Origin: JBDSLU01 sp963844435
Lineage (GTDB): Bacteria > Acidobacteriota > Vicinamibacteria > Vicinamibacterales > Vicinamibacteraceae
DNA length: 64,000 nt
Assembly: GCA_963844435.1 (NCBI GenBank)
Contig: CAWJOG010000018.1
Location: forward strand, 1-64,000
Direction of reading: 5' to 3'
Below the pieces are notes generated by a model. The model was not told where the DNA came from. It saw only the letters and a program-made list of their open reading frames with translations, and did not search any database. A program made the translations under genes and the position numbers. Shown piece by piece: positions 28,486 to 38,705 of this stretch (position 1 is the stretch's first letter; each line of letters starts with the position of its first letter).

Positions 28486-30849
28486 CTAGAAACGGCCGGT
28501 CAATGCGACGAGCGGGCTGACGCGGGAGGCGCGGCGGGCGGGCCACCACGCGGCGCCGAGGACGGCGAGCGCGAGCGCGGCGGTCGCCGCGGCGTAGCTG
28601 GCGACGTCGAAGGGCGTGACGCCGAAGAGCAGCGTCTCGACCACGCGGCCGGCGACGAGCGCGCCGGCGAGGCCCAGCACGGCGCCGGCGAGGATCAGGC
28701 CCAGGGCCTGGCGCAGCACCAGCGCGCGGACGCGGGCGGCATCGGCACCGATGGCGAGCCGGATGCCGAACTCGCGCGTCCGCTGCTGGACGGCGAACGC
28801 CACGACACCGTAGGTGCCGAGCCCGGCGAGCAGCAGGGCGACGCCGGCAAACGCCCACAGCATCGCCAGCAGCAGGCGTTCCTCGCTCAGGCTCTCGGCC
28901 CGGACCTCGTCGAGCGTCCACACCTGGAAGATCGGCGCCCCCGGATCGACGGCGCGCACCTCGCGGCGAACCGCCGCGATGATCTGCTCCGTCGGAAGCT
29001 GGCTCTTCACGACGAGCCGCATCGGCCCGTAGGTGAAGCGGTGGAACGACCAGTAGAAGGCCGGCAGCGGAGCGGCGGCGAGCCGCCGGTTGCGGACGTC
29101 GCCGACGACGCCGATCACGCGCAGCAGCCGGTTGTTGCCGCCCGGATCGACCTCGCGGCCCACCGGATCGTCGTCCCCGAAAAGGGCCTTGGCCAGCGAA
29201 GCGGAGAGGACGATGCCGCGCCGCGCCTCGTCGGGCGCCAGGCCGTCGAAGGTCCGGCCGCGCAGCAGCGGGATCCGCATCGCCTCGAAGTAGCCGCCGT
29301 CCACCAGCCGCCACGACGCCTGGATCGACTGTCCGGCGCCGAGCCGCGAGGGACCGGCCGCGAAGACGTTGTTGCTGGTGTTGCCGCCCGGCCCGAGCGG
29401 CAGGGTCGAGATGAACCCGGCGGACTCGACCCCCGGCAGCGCCCGCACCCGCTCGCCGACGGCCTGGTAGAACGGCTCGGCCTCCATCGACGGCCGCATC
29501 GCCATGGTGACGGCGTTGTCCACCGAGAAGCCGGGATCGACGCTGAGGAGGCCCCAGAAGCTGCGCGCCACGAGCGCCGCCCCCACCAGGAGCGTCAGCG
29601 ACAAGCCGAGCTGCGCCACGATCATGCCGTCGCGCAGGCGCGAGCGCGGCGCCAGGCGGACAGCCTGCGACTGCAGCGCCTCCTGCGGCGCCACCTGGCT
29701 CGCGCGGATGGCCGGGCCGACGCCGGCGAGGATGCCGGAGATCAAGGTCGCCGCGATCGCCACCGCCAGTACCCGCGGATCGACGGCGATCTCGGCCACC
29801 CGCGGGATCGGCAGCGTGCGCAGGGCGTCGACGCTCCACGACGCGAAGAGGATGCCCAGGGCGCCGCCGACCGCGGTGACCACCAGGCTCTCGACGAGCA
29901 GCTGCGCGATCGCACGGCCGCGCGACTCACCGAGGGCGCGGCGGACGGCGAGATCGAAGCCGCGTGCGGTGGCGCGCACCAGCAGCAGGTTCGAGAGGTT
30001 CGCGCAGGCGACGAGCAGGAGCAGGCCGACGGCGCCGAGCAGCACCACCAGCGTCCGGCGCAGCGAGTCGCCGACGATGTCCTCGGCAAGCGGGACGAGG
30101 CGGGTGCGCCAGCCGCGCTCCCCGGCCGGCATCGACGGCGCGATCTGCGCCGCGATCGCCTGCAGCTCGCGATCCGCCGCCGCGATCGACACGCCGGGCG
30201 CGAGCCTCGCGACGACGTCGAGCTCGTGGTTCAGGCGGTCCTCCTTGGCGACGTCGGCCTGCATCGGCACCGCGATCTCGATGTCACCGGGCAGCGGCAG
30301 GCCGGCGCGGGTGATGCCGACGATGGCGTAGGTGTCGCCATCGAGCTGCAGCGTCCGGCCGACGACGCCGGGCTGGCCGCCGAAGTGCCGGCGCCAGAAC
30401 CCGTCCGAAACGATCGCGACCTTCGGGCCGTTCGGGCGGTCCTCGTCCGCCGTGAAGTCGCGCCCCTGGGCCATCCGCACGCCGAGCGTGTCGAGGAAAT
30501 TGGCCGTGACCGTCCGCACCTGGATCAGCTGCGGCTCGCCGCGGCCGGTCAGGTTCATCGCGCGCCACGTGACCGCGGCCATCGCCGCGAAGCTCGTCGC
30601 GCGCGCCTTGAAGTCCACGTAGTTCGGCACCGAGACCGAGAAGAACGGCACGTTGCGCTCGAGGTTCGTCTCGTAGACGGTGACGAGACGATCGGGCTCC
30701 GGGAGCGAGAGCGGCTTCAGCACCACCGCGTGGACGGTGCTGAACATCGCCGTCGACGCGCCGATGCCGATGGCCACGATGAGAATGGCCACCGCGGTGA
30801 AACCGGGCGTCGCGGCGAGCTGGCGGACGGCGTAGCGAAGGGTGCGCAT
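28486..30849 (-). CDS. ADOP-type ABC permease (MacB_PCD/FtsX x2), copy 1
   Basis: A 787-residue inner-membrane protein with duplicated FtsX/MacB permease halves and no ATPase domain, the acidobacterial 'ADOP' layout. First helix AILIVAIGIGASTAMFSTVH; large periplasmic MacB_PCD domain residues ~45-245; helices at LLLLVACANLSNLLLVRATA and nearby; second half repeats the pattern (MIVAQLGLSLTLLVGAALVA) and ends with QQRTREFGIRLAIGADAARV and WWPARRASRVSPLVALTGRF. The function of ADOPs is unknown; relatives act in export of peptides, lipoproteins or antibiotics. The ATPase partner must be encoded elsewhere. The start is ATG 30849. Confidence 0.9.
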   Translation of the reverse strand: MRTLRYAVRQLAATPGFTAVAILIVAIGIGASTAMFSTVHAVVLKPLSLPEPDRLVTVYETNLERNVPFFSVSVPNYVDFKARATSFAAMAAVTWRAMNLTGRGEPQLIQVRTVTANFLDTLGVRMAQGRDFTADEDRPNGPKVAIVSDGFWRRHFGGQPGVVGRTLQLDGDTYAIVGITRAGLPLPGDIEIAVPMQADVAKEDRLNHELDVVARLAPGVSIAAADRELQAIAAQIAPSMPAGERGWRTRLVPLAEDIVGDSLRRTLVVLLGAVGLLLLVACANLSNLLLVRATARGFDLAVRRALGESRGRAIAQLLVESLVVTAVGGALGILFASWSVDALRTLPIPRVAEIAVDPRVLAVAIAATLISGILAGVGPAIRASQVAPQEALQSQAVRLAPRSRLRDGMIVAQLGLSLTLLVGAALVARSFWGLLSVDPGFSVDNAVTMAMRPSMEAEPFYQAVGERVRALPGVESAGFISTLPLGPGGNTSNNVFAAGPSRLGAGQSIQASWRLVDGGYFEAMRIPLLRGRTFDGLAPDEARRGIVLSASLAKALFGDDDPVGREVDPGGNNRLLRVIGVVGDVRNRRLAAAPLPAFYWSFHRFTYGPMRLVVKSQLPTEQIIAAVRREVRAVDPGAPIFQVWTLDEVRAESLSEERLLLAMLWAFAGVALLLAGLGTYGVVAFAVQQRTREFGIRLAIGADAARVRALVLRQALGLILAGAVLGLAGALVAGRVVETLLFGVTPFDVASYAAATAALALAVLGAAWWPARRASRVSPLVALTGRF

Positions 30850-30908
30850 AGGCTGCTACGAGTAGTAGATCACACCGAAGCCGCCCGCGGGTGGCGCGGC
30901 ACGTCTTC

Positions 30909-33320
30909 TCAGTCGGCGCGCAGCGCCACGTTGGGATCGACGCGCACGGCCTGACGGGCCGGCAGCCAGCTGGCGAGCAGCGCGAAGCCGATGAGCATGC
31001 CCGTCACCGTCAGGGCCGTGGCGGGCTCGGCTGGCGGCAGCGACGGTGCGATGGCTCCCAGCACGCGGGCGACGGCGTAGGTGCCGGCCAGGCCGATGGC
31101 GATCCCGGCGAGCGCCAGGCGCAGGCCCTGGCCGAGGACGAGGCGCAGCACGTCCCGGGCCTGGGCACCCAGCGCCACCCGGATCCCGATCTCGTTGATG
31201 CGCTGCCCGACGAAGCCGGCGATCACGCCGTAGATCCCGATCGCGGCGAGGAACAGGCCCAGCAGGGCGAAGCCCGCGAGCAGCCAGCCGACGACCGCGA
31301 AGTTGGCCAGGCCGCGGCTGATCACGCGCGTCGCCGACTGGATCTCCTGCACCGGCTGATCGGGATCGATCGCCGCCACCGCACGCTGCACGGCGTCGGT
31401 CAGCGTCTCGGGCGGCAGCGCCGATCGGATGGTGACCGCGAACGAGCGGTTCGGCTCCCGCGCGAACAGCCGGTAGGCCTGGAAGCGCGTGTTCGGCTCG
31501 CTCAGGTTGGTGGCGAAGCTGACGTCCCGGACGACGCCGACGATCTCCTGCCACTCCATCACCTGCGGATGGGCGATGCGCTTGCCGATGGCGCTCTCGC
31601 CTGGCCAGAACTGGCGCGCCATGGTCTCGTTGATGATCGTCGGGATCGGCTCGCGGGTGAGGTCGGCCGCCTCGAAGGCACGACCTTCCACCAGGCCGAT
31701 CCCGAGCGTGTCGAAATACGCCGGGCTGACGAAGTTGACGTCGCGCGAGGGCTCGGTGCCAATGCGCGGTACGGGCCGGCCGTCGATGATGAACCGCTGG
31801 CCGGCGGCGAAGCCGTTGAAGGGCAGGTTGCCGGACAGCGCCACGCGCTCGACGCCGGGGAGCGCGGCGAGGCGCGTCTGCAGCCGCTCGTGGAAGGCGC
31901 GACGGGAGTCGTTCGACTCGTAGGCGGCCGACAGCGTCAGCGAGCCCGTCAGCAGCTGCTCCGTGCGCCACCCGTGATCGCGCACCGCGAACCGATCGAT
32001 GCCGCGGATGAAGAAGCCGGCGGCCGACAGCAGGACGAGCGCGAGGGCCACCTCGGCGACGATGAGGCCATGGCGCAGGCGATGGTGGGCCCGTGACGTC
32101 GAGCCGCGGCCGCCCTGCTTCAGCGTCTCGTTGACGTCGCCACGCGACGCGAACCAGGCGGGCAGCGTGCCGAAGAGGATGCCGGTGAGCACCGACGCGC
32201 TTGCGGTGAAGGCGAGCACCCTGCGATCGAACGGCATCGCCAGCCCCAGCTGCCCGGCGATCTCGACGCGCGATCCGAGGGCGTCGGTGGTCCAGGCGGC
32301 CACCAGCAGGCCGAGGCCACCGCCGGCGATCCCGAGCAGCACGCTCTCGATCAGCGACTGACGGATCACACGCAGCCGCGACGCGCCGAGCGCGGCGTGC
32401 AGCGCGAAGTCGCGCGCCCGGCCGACGTTGCGCGCCAGCTGCAGGTTGGCCAGGTTGGCGCACGCGATCAGCAGCACGCAGGCCGCCAGCCCCATCGTGA
32501 ACCACGACAGCAGGCGAATGGTTGGATCGGCCCCGGTCGCCGCCAGCGACAGCACGCTCACGCCGCTTTCGGCGTTGGGTCCGGGAAAGTCACGGGCGAG
32601 CCGCGCCGCGACCCCGCCCATGCCCGCCTGCGCCGCGGCGATCGTCGTACCCGGCTTGAGTCGTCCGACGATGGCGAGCCAGTTGCCGCCGCGGTTCTGC
32701 CGCGCGTCGGCATCGAACGCGAGCGGCCGCCACGCCTCGATCGTGCCCCACAGCTGATGGTCGTCGAACCCTGGCGGCATGACCCCGACGACGGTGACCC
32801 GCTGGCCGTCGAGACGTACGTCCCGGCCCACGATCGTCGGATCGCCCGAGAAGCGCCGCCGCCAGAAGGTGTCGCTCAAGACGATGACGTTGTCCCGGCC
32901 CGGCTGATCGTCGTCACGCGTCAGCGCCCGGCCGATCGCGGGCTGGACACCGAGCACCGTGAAGAAGTCGCCGGTGACGGTCATCCCGGAAACGCGCTCG
33001 GCCGGGTGGCCGGGCTCGGCCAGCGCGAAGTTCGTCCACGACGCCGCGGCCAGGCCCGAGAACACCGTGTTCTGAACCTGATGATCGAGGAAGTTGGCCG
33101 GCGAGTGCGGCAGCGTCTGGGAGCGCGCGGTCGTCCGATACACGCGCACGAGCTGTCCGGACTCGGGGTAAGGCAGCGCCCGCAGCAGGGTGGCGTTCAG
33201 GATCGAGAACATCGACGTGTTCACGCCGATCCCGAGCGCCAGCGTGACGAGCGCCGTTGCGGTGAAGACCGGGGCGGCGCGGAGCGAGCGGAGGGCCAGG
33301 AAGATCGCGTGGACGGGCAT
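30909..33320 (-). CDS. ADOP-type ABC permease, copy 2
   Basis: An 803-residue paralogue of copy 1, same strand, 59 bp upstream. First helix PVFTATALVTLALGIGVNTS; MacB_PCD domain containing VTVVGVMPPGFDDHQLWGTI; central helices VLLIACANLANLQLARNVGR and AEVALALVLLSAAGFFIRGI; last helices AGFALLGLFLAAIGIYGVIA with FVGQRINEIGIRVALGAQAR. There is no Walker A motif. ATG 33320 is the likely start because it opens at the family start (VHAIFLALRSLRAAPVFTAT); longer in-frame extensions upstream are low complexity. The two copies may form one heteromeric unit. Confidence 0.9.
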   Translation of the reverse strand: MPVHAIFLALRSLRAAPVFTATALVTLALGIGVNTSMFSILNATLLRALPYPESGQLVRVYRTTARSQTLPHSPANFLDHQVQNTVFSGLAAASWTNFALAEPGHPAERVSGMTVTGDFFTVLGVQPAIGRALTRDDDQPGRDNVIVLSDTFWRRRFSGDPTIVGRDVRLDGQRVTVVGVMPPGFDDHQLWGTIEAWRPLAFDADARQNRGGNWLAIVGRLKPGTTIAAAQAGMGGVAARLARDFPGPNAESGVSVLSLAATGADPTIRLLSWFTMGLAACVLLIACANLANLQLARNVGRARDFALHAALGASRLRVIRQSLIESVLLGIAGGGLGLLVAAWTTDALGSRVEIAGQLGLAMPFDRRVLAFTASASVLTGILFGTLPAWFASRGDVNETLKQGGRGSTSRAHHRLRHGLIVAEVALALVLLSAAGFFIRGIDRFAVRDHGWRTEQLLTGSLTLSAAYESNDSRRAFHERLQTRLAALPGVERVALSGNLPFNGFAAGQRFIIDGRPVPRIGTEPSRDVNFVSPAYFDTLGIGLVEGRAFEAADLTREPIPTIINETMARQFWPGESAIGKRIAHPQVMEWQEIVGVVRDVSFATNLSEPNTRFQAYRLFAREPNRSFAVTIRSALPPETLTDAVQRAVAAIDPDQPVQEIQSATRVISRGLANFAVVGWLLAGFALLGLFLAAIGIYGVIAGFVGQRINEIGIRVALGAQARDVLRLVLGQGLRLALAGIAIGLAGTYAVARVLGAIAPSLPPAEPATALTVTGMLIGFALLASWLPARQAVRVDPNVALRAD

Positions 33321-33828
33321 GGCTGACGGTCGAGGCAGAGAGTCGTGATCAGCCCGGGACGCCGGATCGCGACGGTTTCGTCGGGCATGAGGTCGGGCGC
33401 GTGCCGGAGCGACGCGCGCCGGGACTCGACGAAGCGCTCGACGATGTGCGGGCCGTGCTCGGCGACGCAGCCGCGGAGGCCGGCGGCGGTGCCGAAGGCG
33501 TGGCGAGCCTCGGCGCTGGCCGCCGCGGAGGCGGCCCCTCGGCGCCGGGCACCACGGCGGCCATCGCGGACAGCCCGACGAGCAACGCGGCGGCAAGGCT
33601 GGGCATGGCCGTGCCATGAGCAAGACCCGTGCTCATCGCCGCGCGGCCGGATCGCCCGCGTCCATTGGGGTTTGCTCGCCGCACAGCGCGCTGGCCCAGC
33701 GCGGAAGCGGGACCAAGGTGCCCGTTCCCGGACACATCGCGTGGGACGACTTCGACGCGGCCGCGACATCCTGGCCGCGGCGCCCTTGCTATGCTCTGCG
33801 CCACATCGACGTCGGACTGGAGGTCCCC
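33321..33828. other. 508-bp intergenic region with a possible broken small secreted protein (- strand)
   Basis: No intact gene is supported. On the minus strand from ATG 33606 a leader-like peptide is read (PSLAAALLVGLSAMAAVVPG). About 25 codons later another frame gives protein-like sequence (CVAEHGPHIVERFVESRRAS ... LMPDETVAIRRPGLI) that runs to the ADOP start. One frameshift at about 33520-33545 would join them into a ~95-residue exported protein. There is no good ribosome-binding site, so this is a weak call. The right end holds the upstream region and GGAGG of the next + strand gene. Confidence 0.25.
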
Positions 33829-34803
33829 GTGCCGCGACCGCTCGTGCTCACCGCTGCCGCTGCCCTGGCAGCCGCCCTGATCGCCTCCGCCGCGGTGTCC
33901 GGCCAGGCACCGCCGCCGACGGCCGCGTCCGTCGCCCCCGTCGACCCCGATCCGATGGCCGCTGTCGCCGACGCCGAGCGCGCGTTCGCGCGCGAGACCG
34001 CGAAGGTCGGCATCCGCGCCGGCTTCCTCGCCTGGTTCGCGCGCGACTCGATCGGCTTCCGCCCGGCGCTCGGCAACGCCTGGGATCAGATCAACGCACG
34101 GCCGGCGCCGCCCAACCCGACCGCCGCGCTGCTGGAGTGGGAGCCGCGCGTCGGCGACGTCGCGGCGAGCGGTGAGCTGGGCTGGCTGACCGGGCCATCG
34201 ACGTTCACCGCCCCCGACGGCTCGAAGCACTACGGCAACTACCTGTCGATCTGGGTGCGCCGGCCGGAAGGCTGGCGGGTGTTCATCGACGTCGGCGCGG
34301 ACGCGCCGACTCCGGTGGCATTCGCGCCGGGCTTCGTGCGCACGCCCGCCGTGACCAGCCGCTACGTGGCGCCGGCATCGCCCGGCCAGGCCGCGCCGGC
34401 CGATCCCGTCCTCCCACTGACGCAGGCCGAGCAAGCGGCGAACACCGACGCCGGGTTCCTGCGCGCCTTCGCCGACGAGGCGCGCTACCACCGCCCGGGC
34501 TCGCTGCCGCTGCTCGGCCGCTCGGCGATCGAGGCCGACCCGGCCGTACGAGCGGCCGCGACCCTGAAGCGCGGATCGCTGGGCGCGGCGCAGGCACGTT
34601 CCGCCGACATCGGCTACAGCTACGGACGCTACGAAACGCTGCTGGCCAACGCGGGCGCCCCGGCAGCCGGCGGGCTCGCCGCGCCGAAGCCCCCCGCCGA
34701 AGGGAGTGCGGCGACGGCGGGGTACTACCTCCGCGTCTGGCGGCGTAATGCCTCCGGGACGTGGCAGATCGTCGCCCACGTCGACCAGCCCGACGGCCGA
34801 TGA
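33829..34803 (+). CDS. Secreted NTF2-like (SnoaL/DUF4440-type) protein
   Basis: A 324-residue protein with a signal peptide (RPLVLTAAAALAAALIASAA, then VSGQ). Two alpha+beta cone-like segments are visible: residues ~45-150 (AVADAERAFARETAKVGIRA ... GNYLSIWVRRPEGWRVFIDV) and ~200-320 (NTDAGFLRAFADEARYHRPG ... YYLRVWRRNASGTWQIVAHV). Each ends in the typical NTF2-fold strand Y-x-x-x-W-R-x-x-x-G-W. The function is unknown. GTG 33829 is chosen because GGAGG lies 5 nt upstream and the leader follows directly. Confidence 0.75.
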   Translation: MPRPLVLTAAAALAAALIASAAVSGQAPPPTAASVAPVDPDPMAAVADAERAFARETAKVGIRAGFLAWFARDSIGFRPALGNAWDQINARPAPPNPTAALLEWEPRVGDVAASGELGWLTGPSTFTAPDGSKHYGNYLSIWVRRPEGWRVFIDVGADAPTPVAFAPGFVRTPAVTSRYVAPASPGQAAPADPVLPLTQAEQAANTDAGFLRAFADEARYHRPGSLPLLGRSAIEADPAVRAAATLKRGSLGAAQARSADIGYSYGRYETLLANAGAPAAGGLAAPKPPAEGSAATAGYYLRVWRRNASGTWQIVAHVDQPDGR

Positions 34804-34861
34804 CCGGCTGCGGCCCGATTGGTGCCGCTGAAGATAGAATGCCGGCACCGGAGACCACCCC

Positions 34862-35314
34862 ATGACCCGACGCACCCTGACTCCCGCACTCCTGTTCGCG
34901 GCTGCGGCGATGGCCGCACCCGCCTCGCTCGCCGCCCAGAGCCCCGCCTCCGCGCCCAGCCCGGCCGCGCCGCCCGCGGGGGCCCGTCCGGCGCTTGACG
35001 AGTCGAAGCGGGTGAAGGCCACCGACATCGACGCGATGCTCGCGAAGGGCGACGTCGTCGTGCTCGACGTGCGCGAAGACTCGGAGCTCGTGGAAACAGG
35101 CACCGTGAAGGGCGCCATCCACATCCCGCTGGGACAGCTCGAAGCGCGGCTCGGCGAGCTCCCGAAGGACAAGGTCATCCTCACCGCCTGCCGCGGCGGC
35201 GGCCGCGCGTCGCGCGCCCTGACGCTGCTCGAGTCGAAGGGCTTCAAGACGGCGGGCTTCTGCGGGCTGGCCGACTACCCGGGCTCGCGGGTCTTCCCGA
35301 AGGCCAAGTCGTAG
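34862..35314 (+). CDS. Secreted rhodanese-like domain protein
   Basis: A 150-residue exported single-domain rhodanese; signal peptide TLTPALLFAAAAMAAPASLA. Domain from VKATDIDAMLAKGDVVVLDV to the active-site loop ILTACRGGGRASRALTLLES, with catalytic Cys110. Rhodaneses move sulfane sulfur or sense oxidants. The MBL hydrolase starts 18 bp downstream, so they are probably one transcript; rhodanese/MBL pairs are known in persulfide metabolism, although this MBL is not the ETHE1 type. Confidence 0.85.
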   Translation: MTRRTLTPALLFAAAAMAAPASLAAQSPASAPSPAAPPAGARPALDESKRVKATDIDAMLAKGDVVVLDVREDSELVETGTVKGAIHIPLGQLEARLGELPKDKVILTACRGGGRASRALTLLESKGFKTAGFCGLADYPGSRVFPKAKS

Positions 35315-35332
35315 CGCGTCCCGCCCCCCATC

Positions 35333-36076
35333 ATGGCCGGCGCCTCCGTCCTCTTCCTCGGCACGGGTGATGCCTTCTGCAACGGCGGACGGCTGCACAC
35401 GGCCTTCCACGTGGCGGCGGACGGCTACCAGGCGCTGATCGACTGCGGCGCCACGACGATCGCGGTGATGCGCCACCTGCAGATGGACGTCGCCGCGATC
35501 GACGCCATCGTCGTCAGCCACCTGCACGGCGATCACTTCGGCGGCATCCCGTTCCTGCTGATGGACGCGTGCTTCAACGCGCCGCGGACCAAGCTGCTGA
35601 CCATCGTCGGGCCGGTCGGGACGCGGCTGCGCGTCATGGACACGCTCGGCTGCCTCTACCCGGGCGCGCCGGCCAAGGTCGAGAACCTGCTGCTCCGCTT
35701 CATCGAGTTCAAGGATCGCGAATCGCTGGCCGTCGGTCCGCTCGGCGTCCTGCCGATTCCGGTCGTCCATCCGAGCGGCTCGACGGCCTACGGGCTGCGC
35801 GTCAGCGTCGGCGGACGTGTCGTGGCGTTCTCCGGCGACACGGCGTGGACGCCGGCGCTCGCGGAGCTCGCCAAGGACGCCGACCTGTTCATCTGCGAGT
35901 GCACCGGCTACGACAAGCCGATCCCGTCCCACCTGCACTACCGCGAGCTGCTGCCCGCGCTGCCGGAGCTGCAGGCCCGCCGCATCGTCCTCACCCACCT
36001 CGGCGCATCGATGCTCGCCCACCTCGGCGAGCTCGGGATCGAGGTCGCGGAAGACGGCCAGACGATCACGTTGTAG
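35333..36076 (+). CDS. MBL-fold metallo-hydrolase (RNase Z/phosphodiesterase-like)
   Basis: A 247-residue cytosolic metallo-beta-lactamase-fold enzyme. The zinc motif HLHGDH is at residues 63-68 (IVVSHLHGDHFGGIPFLLMD). Further ligands are the His in IPVVHPSGSTAYGLR, the Asp in VAFSGDTAWTP and the His in RRIVLTHLGASM. The length and FLGTGDAFCNGGRLHTAF opening resemble RNase Z-type or cyclic-nucleotide phosphodiesterase-type proteins lacking the exosite arm. Substrate not assigned. The start is ATG 35333. Confidence 0.85.
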   Translation: MAGASVLFLGTGDAFCNGGRLHTAFHVAADGYQALIDCGATTIAVMRHLQMDVAAIDAIVVSHLHGDHFGGIPFLLMDACFNAPRTKLLTIVGPVGTRLRVMDTLGCLYPGAPAKVENLLLRFIEFKDRESLAVGPLGVLPIPVVHPSGSTAYGLRVSVGGRVVAFSGDTAWTPALAELAKDADLFICECTGYDKPIPSHLHYRELLPALPELQARRIVLTHLGASMLAHLGELGIEVAEDGQTITL

Positions 36077-36106
36077 GCGCCGCCCGCGTGCGAACGCCGC
36101 CAGCAA

Positions 36107-38534
36107 TCAGCTGTCGGCGAGCAGCCGGTTGATCAACGGCGCCAGGTCGCGCGTCAAGTTGGGCTTGAAGAGCATGGCCCGGACGCCGAGCGACTCGGCG
36201 CGGGCGGCGAGTTCGTCGGTCACGTAGCCGGAGATGAGCGCGACCGGGACATCCGGCCGCAGGCGCAGCATGTCCGCCGCGACCGAAAGCCCTGTCGCCG
36301 TGGGCATGTTCATGTCCGAAACGACGACGTCGAACCGATGCGGATCGGCGGCGAACGCGGCGAGCGCCTCGGTCGGCCGCGTGAAGCCTTCCACCTCGTA
36401 CCCGGCGCGCCCCAGCAGCCGTGCCGTGAGGTGGACCAGCGAGGCTTCGTCGTCGAGGTAGAGGACGCGCTGCCCGCGGCCCTGCGGCACGGGCCGCGGC
36501 TCGATGGCGCGCGGCAGCGCCTCGGCCTCGACGCCCGGGAAGTACGCGCGGAAGATCGCGCCCTGCCCCGGCGTCGTCTCGACCGCGATCGCGCCGTCGT
36601 GGCTCTTGATGATCCCGTCGACCACCGACAGGCCGAGGCCGGTGCCTTCCCCCGGCGGCTTGGTGGTGAAGAACGGATCGAAGATGCGCTCGACGATGGC
36701 CGGCTCGATGCCGGAGCCGCTGTCGGCGACGGTGAGGCAGGCGTAGCGGCCGGGCCGCAGCCCGGCCAGGCCCTGTCCGTCGGTGACGTGCACCGTCCCC
36801 AGCGACACCGTGATCCGGCCGACGCCGTCGGGAATCGCCTGCCACGCGTTGGTACAGAGGTTCATCACCACCTGGTGGATGCGCGAGGGATCGGCGAGCA
36901 CGTTGGGGACGTCGCGCGCGAACCCGGTCACCAGCTCGACGCCCGCCGGCAGCGTCGCCCGCAGCAGCCGCGTCGATTCCTCGACGACGTCGCACAGGGC
37001 GATGACGCGCCGCTCGTCCGGCTGCCGCCGCCCGAACGTGAGGATCTGCTGGACGAGCTCGCGGGCGCGCGCGCTCGCCTTCTCGACTTCCGCCAGGCTC
37101 TCCTGCGCCGGATGCTCCGCCGACGAGATCCTCCCGGGCCAGTTCGACGTTGCCGATGATCGTGCCCAGGATGTTGTTGAAGTCGTGCGCGACGCCGCCG
37201 GCAAGGGTGCCGAGGGCCTCCATCTTCTGTGCGTGGCGCAGGGGCGCCTCCAGCCGCTGCCGGGCCGCCTCGGCGTCCTTCAGGTCCTGAATGTCCATGA
37301 GGACGCCGATCAGGCCGAGGAACTCGCCGTCCGGTCCGAAGCGCGGCGAGGCGTTGTCGATCATGTGGCGGTAGACGCCGTCCCGTCGTCGGACGCGGGC
37401 TTCGTAGCGATAGCCCGTACGCGAGGCGATCGCGGCGAAGCACGCCACTCGGCCGGCCTCGACGTCGTCGGGGTGCACCGCGCCGAAGAACCCGGCGCCG
37501 AGATCGCCGCCGGCCGGCACGCCGCTGAAGACGTGCCAGTTCTGGTTGACGTAGATGCAGCGCCCGTCGGCGTCGGCCATCCACAGGATCAACGGCGAGT
37601 GCTCCGCCATGTTGCGGAACCGCGCTTCGCTCTCCCGGAGCCGGGCCTCGGCTTCCCGCCGCTCCGTGATGTCCTGGACGTAGGCGACGCCGTGATCGCG
37701 CGAACCATCGACGAGCGCCGCGCCGATCACGATCGGCACGCGCGACCCGTCCTTGCGGATGTAGTGCTTCTCGTATGGAGCGCAGACGCCGGTCGTGCTC
37801 AGGCTCTCGAGCGCGCGCTCGTCGAGGTGGCGCTCATCGAGCGGCGTCATCTCGAGCCACGAGACGCGGCCGGCATCGAGGTCTTCCCGCGAGTAGCCGA
37901 CCAGCTGCAGGAGGGCGTCGTTGGCGTCGGTGATCGCGCCGGCGCGATCCCAGAACAGGATGCCGATCATCGGCGACCCGAACACGCCGCGCCACCGCGC
38001 TTCGCGATCGCGCAGCACCGCCTCGTTGGCGCGCCGCGCCGTGATGTCGCGGCTGACGCACACCAGCGCGGTCACGGTGCCGTCGTCGCCGCGCAGCGGT
38101 GTCGCGTGGATCTCGATCCAGCGCCGGCGGCCGCGCAAGCCCTGGATCTCGAGCTCGACCGTGGCTGGCTCGCCACGGAAGACGCGCGTCGCGAGCGATC
38201 GGCAGGCGGTGCGATGGGGGTCGGTGGCCAGCATGTCGAGCCGGACACCGATGGGGTGGAAGCTGGCGTCGAGCTCGATCAGGTCGCGTCCGGCGGGGTT
38301 CAGATCGAGGATGGTGCCGTCGTCGCCGACGAGCGCGACGGCGTCGGGACCGGCATCGAAGATGGCGCGGAGGCTCGCTTCGCGCTCCGCGAGTTGCCGA
38401 TTGGCTTGCGCCAGCCGGTTGACCTGCAGCTCGAGCTCACGAACCCTGGCGACCGCCGAAACGGCGTCGACCGACTCCGTCTCGCGGACGTCATCGCGGG
38501 CGGGCACCGACTGCCCGGCCTTCGCGCGCGCCAT
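36107..38534 (-). CDS. PAS-domain hybrid histidine kinase with C-terminal receiver (one frameshift)
   Basis: A soluble sensor kinase. Coiled-coil start (VRELELQVNRLAQANRQLAE); three PAS domains at about residues 50-165, 175-290 and 300-420 (FDAGPDAVALVGDDGTILDL; FGSPMIGILFWDRAGAITDA; ILWMADADGRCIYVNQNWHV). HisKA with phospho-His in GTLAGGVAHDFNNILGTIIG, then HATPase (NLCTNAWQAIPDGVGRITVS; FFTTKPPGEGTGLGLSVVDG). The receiver domain has acceptor Asp in FDVVVSDMNMPTATGL. One extra G near 37121 shifts the frame just after the phospho-acceptor helix. The start is ATG 38534. No partner regulator is adjacent. Confidence 0.85.
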
Positions 38535-38705
38535 CGGACACGCTCCCTGCGCTCAAACCGGCCGCCGTCCTGGCGGCGCTTGATGTCCAGCATGGACCCG
38601 TGCCATGGCCTTGGCAAGGACACGTATTGAAGCGTGATTCGTTCGCGAAGCGGCCTTTTTACCCGGCCCACGAAACGGTGTGCACCCCGGGCCTTTCCGC
38701 GTCCG

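Noticed and set aside
28303..30954. A very long + strand open frame (about 880 codons) opposite the ADOP permease
   Set aside because: It is the mirror of the real permease in high-GC DNA; the translation is Arg/Asp/Gly-rich low complexity with no recognisable domain, while the minus strand encodes a complete conserved protein.
33349..35247. Long minus-strand frame opposite the NTF2-like and rhodanese genes
   Set aside because: Low-complexity shadow; the + strand genes have leaders, ribosome-binding sites and conserved motifs.
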